This document shows, in pieces, positions 57,978-64,000 of a stretch of DNA of 64,000 nt. Each line of letters begins with the position of its first letter. Position 1 is the first letter of the stretch. Under the pieces are notes generated by a model. The model had not been told where the DNA came from and did no database searches. It saw only the letters and a program-made list of their open reading frames with translations. The translations under genes and the position numbers were made by a program. The DNA is from Styela clava (lineage: Eukaryota; Chordata; Ascidiacea; Stolidobranchia; Styelidae), in assembly GCF_964204865.1 (NCBI RefSeq), contig NC_135258.1, positions 14,685,001-14,749,000 on the forward strand, in the 5' to 3' direction.

Positions 57978-60900
57978 TCATCTTTCCGCAATATCAGCAT
58001 GTTCTTGTATCGTGTCAACAGTGACAGTAGGAATGATTAACTTTGTGCATTGTACTGATTCTGGTGCAGACTCACTTCTTGTGATTGGATTTTTCAAAAT
58101 GCCTGTTGGTTTTTTAGCTTCTGTACCAGTAGAAATACTTCGAGATACTGCTGGCCGTTGTCCTAATACGTCAGAGCTTCCTTTTCTAGAGGGACAAGGA
58201 GAATTAGACGCGAGCGACCACATCATAGTACTTCGTCTGTAATCACCACCTTGATAGCTAGAAGCCGTGCTACTAGTCTTTGATACTGGGAGTTTATCGT
58301 GTGAATTTGATCCGCTAGATGACCCCATTGCACTTCTCCGCTTCCATTGAGACATTGACAAACTTTGACGTAATTTCCGGTCAATTTTTTCTTTTTTACA
58401 CAGAAATATTGCCCACATCGCTCGTCGAAAGTGACGATTTCGTATACTGTATATAATACAGTTCCAAAATGAGTTTGAAAGCAGAATACGCGAAGCAACA
58501 TATAAAGTTGACGCCAACCGAACTGATGTTTTGGGAGAATTGTTACTGAAAAAATATAAAAATATCGGGTGTTACATATTCAACTGGCAAGTACTGTGTT
58601 GGACAGTAATAAAAGAACATTTCTTGCACTTGAATAGCCATTGATGGTCAGTACACAAGTTGTGTAGCTGGTATGAAACGTTTTTAATTTTATTACAAAA
58701 CCAAATTTTACAAAACTACAATTAATCAAAACGCTGATGTATCACTTCACTTGACGGCATCGATGTATCCAAATAGCCGAAGGCCGAGCATTTGGTAAAT
58801 AAATCAGATAATATTTTAAGCCGCGACGAAACAGCGCATAAGCCTTCGTTAAGAAGTTGAAATTAATCATTATCACCCATAAACATTGACAGGCAACCAT
58901 TACCGTAGGTTGTTTGATACCGAAGAATACATGGCCGCAATAATAATTCTCCGAAAACAGTATATTTCTTAAAACGATTGAAATTTTTGGAGAAAATTGT
59001 CCGTTGTCAAATTGTACGGTACTGCATGACATTGTGTACCGTACAGTGGAATTAAGCTTAACGCAACATCCTCATGACGCCGCAATCATTTTGCAATGTA
59101 AACATTATAAAAACGTCATAGAGCATAAGTTTGTTGAAAAAAATTCTTAAGATTTATAATGCCAAGTAATTGCAAAAAGATGCTCTTACTACGAAGCATG
59201 AAATAATACGTTACAAAGTCATTAAATCTTATTATTGCACTTTTTAGCATCCTACTTCAACGTTTAAACCTGTAATTTATCAATTACTTCTTGCGACATG
59301 TTGCAAAATAATAAAGTAAATCAAAATTAACTGTTCCTTCTTAGCTGCAATCTAGTCCCGAGAGTTTCTATTTACCGCGCGTAGACGTGTGATAAGTGAC
59401 GTAATTAGTGTGATTATTGGACACGAAATGGACCTATGGATCGTTTTGTTGATATGTTGTTGCTGTGAAAATAATCGTTTTTCTCTTCAACTAGCCTACG
59501 GCACTAATTGTTTTGAAATTTCAGTGGTTAAAGCATGTTGTTGTGGCTATTTATTTATCTGTCGGCTCGTTTTTCACTTCGAAGTTTTGTGTGATGACGT
59601 TTGTTGTGGGTGTCCATATGTTTAAGCATTGCTCGAATATCATCAATTCAATATCAATATTCATCAATTTTTGCTTACCCAGATGCGACGGCATTGGCAA
59701 TCATCGTTGCTATGTTTGGCATTAACGCCAAGGTGAAAGCTCCAATCATTATGGATAGAGTTCGAGCAAGTCTTCTTTCTACACTCGCAGCTGAATTAGG
59801 AATACTGGATTGTCTCGAAAATGGCTTTTTTTGAAATGCTGAAGAAATGTTCCTCCTGCCTCTACTTCGCTTCATGCGTTCAATGATTCCGTCTCCTACA
59901 GTTCCACTCGTACGTTTTTCGTTTTTATGGTAACCAACGCTAGATGTTGACACGTTCCTGAAATATATGAATAAAATTTAATAATATGTTCCTACTAATG
60001 TTAGATGCTGGATGAACAAGTACAGCAACTTTGTTCACGGGCGCAATTTGGTGATTTCCAAACAGGGCCATAACAGAAAACATATATCTGAGAACAGAAG
60101 TTTTTAAAACTCGTTTCAAACCCAGCCTTTACCAATTCAAAAAGATGAAAAGATGGGGAAGGAGTAAGCGCGAAAAAGAGACAATGTCCTTCAGCCTCAG
60201 CGTCTCATGTGTCCGCTTCTATGATTTTCTTGGCCATATCGTATCGGTACCGATAAGTGACCTTCGTCCCTATATGTATATTTGAGCAGTGCTCTCTTAT
60301 TTTGCTTTTACATTATTCATTTAAATAATATTCAAAGTAAAGCAATTTGAGCTGAACAATGAAACGGATATATCCAGCAGGTAACAGAAATTGAATTGAA
60401 ATCCGGTGTTTTGTAAGTATCCAGTTTTTTGAATCTTGTTAATGCTAAACTTCCCATAGCCACAGCAATAAAGCAAACTATAAATTTATATCGGGAAGTC
60501 ATATTATTTCTACCTAATAATGAAACAAATTTGGATGACGACAATTGAATGAAGAAAGTTTCAGAAAACTATAATGCGCTCGCGCGTAAGAAGACTGTCT
60601 GTTTGGCATTTGCATTGAGAATTGACGTTATTCAGTTTCTCTGGAACCAGCACGTAATATCACAACAATTCAGCTTACTACTCGGAGTAATAAACATTTG
60701 CTAATTGTCTTCTAGAAATTATTACTTGTTTGGGTGAAATCTTAGCGTAAATTTGAATATTTCAAATCATGTAAAAAAGGCGAAGCGGAGTCAGTACTGT
60801 GTACGAAACTGACTAATAAGGAGATTTGCAATTCTGAATGAAATTTTGTCTCTGAGACCGGTTTCTATTTCTATGTTTTTCAGGATGTCTGACATTTAAA

Positions 60901-63313
60901 TACTGATTGGAGGACCTCGAAGCAGACCACATGCAATTACGAGCTCGTCAGGTCTGCCATGACGAGGCGCATTGCATGTTATAAGAATCAGAAGCGGGTT
61001 CTCAAGAATTTAAGAACAATAAACGAGTGAGTCAGTGGGCGTGTGTACGTCTACGTGATATATGCTACAGAGCGATATTATTTTACAAAATATTTTTAAA
61101 TAATTCTAAGCTTGTTTTCAAGAAATAATTAAGAATAAATAAATCCTTACCTCGTCACAGTTCTTTTTTCAGTTTGCGAAGTCTCAATTTCCATATTACA
61201 ATCCGTAATTGTTGTAACAGGCGAGTCTGTTGCTTTTTCATTTGTGCTGTCAATTTCGTTTTCTATATGAGAGTTTGAACTTGAACTTTGTCTCTTTTTC
61301 AATGAATGTTGGGGGCTGGCAGAATTCTCTATAACAGATGTAGCCCTGATGCTTCGTCTCTTTTCCCCATCAGCGCAAACTTGCCTCAACATAGCTCCAT
61401 TCAAAAACCATACCGCCAATAGTGGGACGAGTAATGCTATGGCGTATACAATGGAGGATGTGATCCCAGCAGAGAGAATGAGATTGAATGCTGATACACT
61501 GTATGGTTCGTTCGTAAAGAAAGGATATACTGCCACAAGGATTCCGATAAACCAAATAAGAGCAAAGGCGAGTGCACAACGTTTTTTGGTCAGATAGGCG
61601 CCTTGCCTGAAAAATAAAAGTTGAAAAACGTTCATTTTAAGTATTTTATAATTATATTATTTGAACTGAGTGGTGAACTGGTCTGATTACTTGTTGTTTT
61701 TGCAATTTGCAGTGGCGTTTTGAACGTGGCATTTTTTTACTGTAAGGCTTTTTCGCTTTTGAGTGAGTAGCCTATATGCAAACTTGTTCCATACAAACAC
61801 AAATGAATGGGAAATCACTCCAACGTAAGTGAATTTTATCAGTTAGGTGGTTTTTAGTTAAGCACCACATCGATCTATTGTCTTTGCTCCAATGATGTTA
61901 GGTCTTACAATTCAGACACCGCTAAAAAATTAGATGCATTTTGTACGAAGTTCGTTTGAGTTCACCTAGAGCTATCAGAAAAAAATGAACCCTAAATTAT
62001 ATAAAAAATATTACATAGCAAACAAGGTTGCATTACCTGTACTGAAAAGGCTTTGTTATTGCCAGATATCTGTCAATGCTTGCAACAGCCATTGTATATA
62101 TGGACACAGCGAACGATAGAACAACGAAAAAACCCACAAAGTTTATCAGAGGCCGAACCATGTAGTCGCTTAGACTAGGACGTTGTCCTGGGTAGCGGAA
62201 AGGCAAGGGGGCGATGTACATAGTATACGTTGTAAATATACATGTAGGCAAAACGAAGACTCCGACGACGATATCTGCCAATGCAAGTGATATTTTAAAG
62301 TATCCTGGAATGTTTCGCATGATTTTTGTACGGGCAGCAACGCCTAACACCAAGCTGTTTGCAAGGATTATCAAAACAGCGAGAATAGCATCAAAAACAA
62401 TGCTGAATATTACCATCGGTCTGCAATATTTCGGCATACAGTTGTAAACCGTCATAGGTTCCTCCAAATATTTTTCATAAGATATTCCGCACGTAAACGC
62501 TTCACAAAATGGAATAATCGGGAAATACCATTCAGCGAATAGAACGACAGGAACGGTGACATTGTCTTTTTTGACACCCTCTTCAAAATATTTTTCCGAG
62601 TACGCCGATGCTTTCAGATTGAATTCAAAACTTTTTTCAGTGTTTTTATACACTTCATGTCGACTCAACGTCTCCATGTAGTCTTCGATACTTTTACATG
62701 CTTGATTTATCAATCCCAAGTCCTGACCATGGAAAAATTTGGTAACTCGTCTTTCCAGAGACGCAGCGTTGGCAGAATTTTGTAAAGATATTGAGTCTAA
62801 TCCAGACCCCTCGGAACGTATGTTTATATTTTCTTTCAAAAATGGATCTACATTTCTCCAGTTTTTTATTTCTTTCGCGCATACGTTTTCATAAACAAAT
62901 ATATGACAAAACTTTAAATAAGCAACGTTGTAATATTCTGTAACAGCTTCTTTCTTTGTGTCACAAGCGTTTGGTAACCTTTGACCGCCATCTAAAATAT
63001 CACACAATTGAAGTCGGAGGAGATAATTTAAAATTGATTCTCTTCCACGGCGAAATCTATCATTCAAACAAGTTGAATTCCAAGATGGATTTGTCGTTTT
63101 ATTAGCTCTGTTTTCGTTGTTTGTCGACTGAACAATAGGCGTCGATTGCGTTCGAATTATCGTATCGTCATCTTCAATATTTGCTACAGTTGCCACATTT
63201 CTTGTTATCGCATTTTCTTGTCGGTTCTTTGCATTTATGTTTTGTATTGCAAATGAACATATTGAGTCTTCAAAAACGTATATCAAAATTACAATTTGGA
63301 ATAACAGACGCAT
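57978..63313 (-). CDS. orphan class A (rhodopsin-like) GPCR with large ectodomain, 4 exons
   Basis: Exons 63313-62037, 61606-61151, 59957-59679 and 58545-57978 give 859 residues. A signal peptide is followed by about 280 extracellular residues with some twelve cysteines and several N-glycosylation sites. The seven helices begin at about 300. Conserved residues: N in LANS (1.50), D in LALADIVVG (2.50), DRY at 414-416, W in LIWFIG (4.50), P in LMPNI (6.50) and Y in NCIIY (7.53). Unusual features: no Cys at position 3.25 and none in the second extracellular loop; NPxxY is NCxxY; TM6 has no CWxP; no Asp at 3.32. The third intracellular loop is about 140 residues and the tail about 165, both Ser-rich. 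The ligand is unknown and it is unlikely to be an amine receptor. An acceptor-like TATGACAG lies 12 bases before the ATG. Confidence 0.9.
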
Positions 63314-64000
63314 GTTAAAGAACCTGTCATAAAATCAGATTTTATTTTATTGCTAGAACACCTTTTAGTCAAAATCATCAATACGGTGCATCGACTATCC
63401 AGGAACTGTTGTTATCATACATATGTAGTAATAATATACGGGTAAGAATATTTACGAAATTAAGCATGAGTTAAACTATAAAGTACTGGTTTTCACATCC
63501 GTGATATATACAGTTGGCCATGCGGTCTGCTGCTGCCTCGCACTCTGAATTTAAATAACCATGCTAATAGAAAGAGCCTATGCTATTGTTATTTTTTGTT
63601 GTAGTTGTTTTAAAATATTGTTTTGCCTATCACTCACCATACCACAGCATCATGTTTAATAATGATTAATCAATCAGATCGATGATTGTGATCAACGTGT
63701 AATAAGTTGTAGCACGTTGTCGTAGTAATATTTCTTTTGCTTTTTACTGGACTCGTCTATTTATTTGCATAATATCGTGACTATTCTATGAATATTCTGT
63801 TTTTGTTTGGCATGCGTTGAGACGAACTCAACACCATTTAACCTCACACTGAACTGCAGCTTTTAGAACGTCGGTGGTTATTTTTGACATCACCCCAGCA
63901 AACGAGGTTTGATCATTTTGTTTAAATTCTTCTGACCCTGATTTGGGAAAGTGTTCATACAAATACAAATAATTTGAAAATGCCTAAAATATAGTAACAA
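63314..64000. other. GPCR 5' flank
   Basis: A candidate 3' splice site lies at about 63326 on the minus strand. No other feature seen to the window edge. Confidence 0.4.

Overview
This window looks like nuclear DNA from an animal. The most likely source is a tunicate or a similar AT-rich, compact invertebrate chordate genome, but that is an inference. The DNA is AT-rich, protein genes are split by short GT-AG introns, and the products are metazoan: a claudin, a class I Rab11-FIP, trefoil-domain secreted protein, rhodopsin-like GPCR, PYM and FAM50. Several first coding exons have a pyrimidine-AG acceptor just upstream of the ATG. That fits 5'UTR introns or spliced-leader trans-splicing, which tunicates are known to use.

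Layout. 1-3 kb: no gene, but a broken hAT transposase and the end of a second hAT element. 3.06-9.51 kb (minus): a complete ten-exon FAM50/XAP5 gene whose introns hold a complete but dead hAT element and tRNA-like SINEs. 11.3-12.0 kb (minus): intronless PYM. 12.1-18.5 kb: repeats, including a hAT element nested exactly inside a SINE, a second hAT family, and LINE-like tails. 18.6-19.8 kb (plus): intronless TRIP13/PCH2 AAA+ ATPase. 21.8-27.3 kb (plus): five-exon gene for a protein of unknown function with a poly-Glu tract and a possible GIY-YIG-like C-terminal domain. 31.3-42.7 kb (plus): eleven-exon class I Rab11-FIP. 46.5-47.9 kb (plus): three-exon DNAJB-type Hsp40 with a perfect three-unit heat shock element upstream. 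49.3-50.8 kb (plus): three-exon gene for an unknown membrane protein. 52.9-54.1 kb (plus): three-domain trefoil protein. 54.8-56.6 kb (plus): six-exon claudin. 58.0-63.3 kb (minus): four-exon orphan class A GPCR with a 300-residue ectodomain.

The genes do not form one pathway. FAM50 (spliceosome) and PYM (exon junction complex recycling) are neighbours on the same strand and both act in mRNA processing, though 1.8 kb separates them. The strongest non-gene signal is a dense set of hAT transposon remnants. They belong to at least five terminal-repeat types, and five copies have both ends with matching or nearly matching 8-bp target duplications. Three copies keep recognisable but broken transposase C-termini, and a further transposase fragment lies at the left edge. 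The exon joins given here were made by hand; in every gene the exon lengths sum to a whole number of codons.
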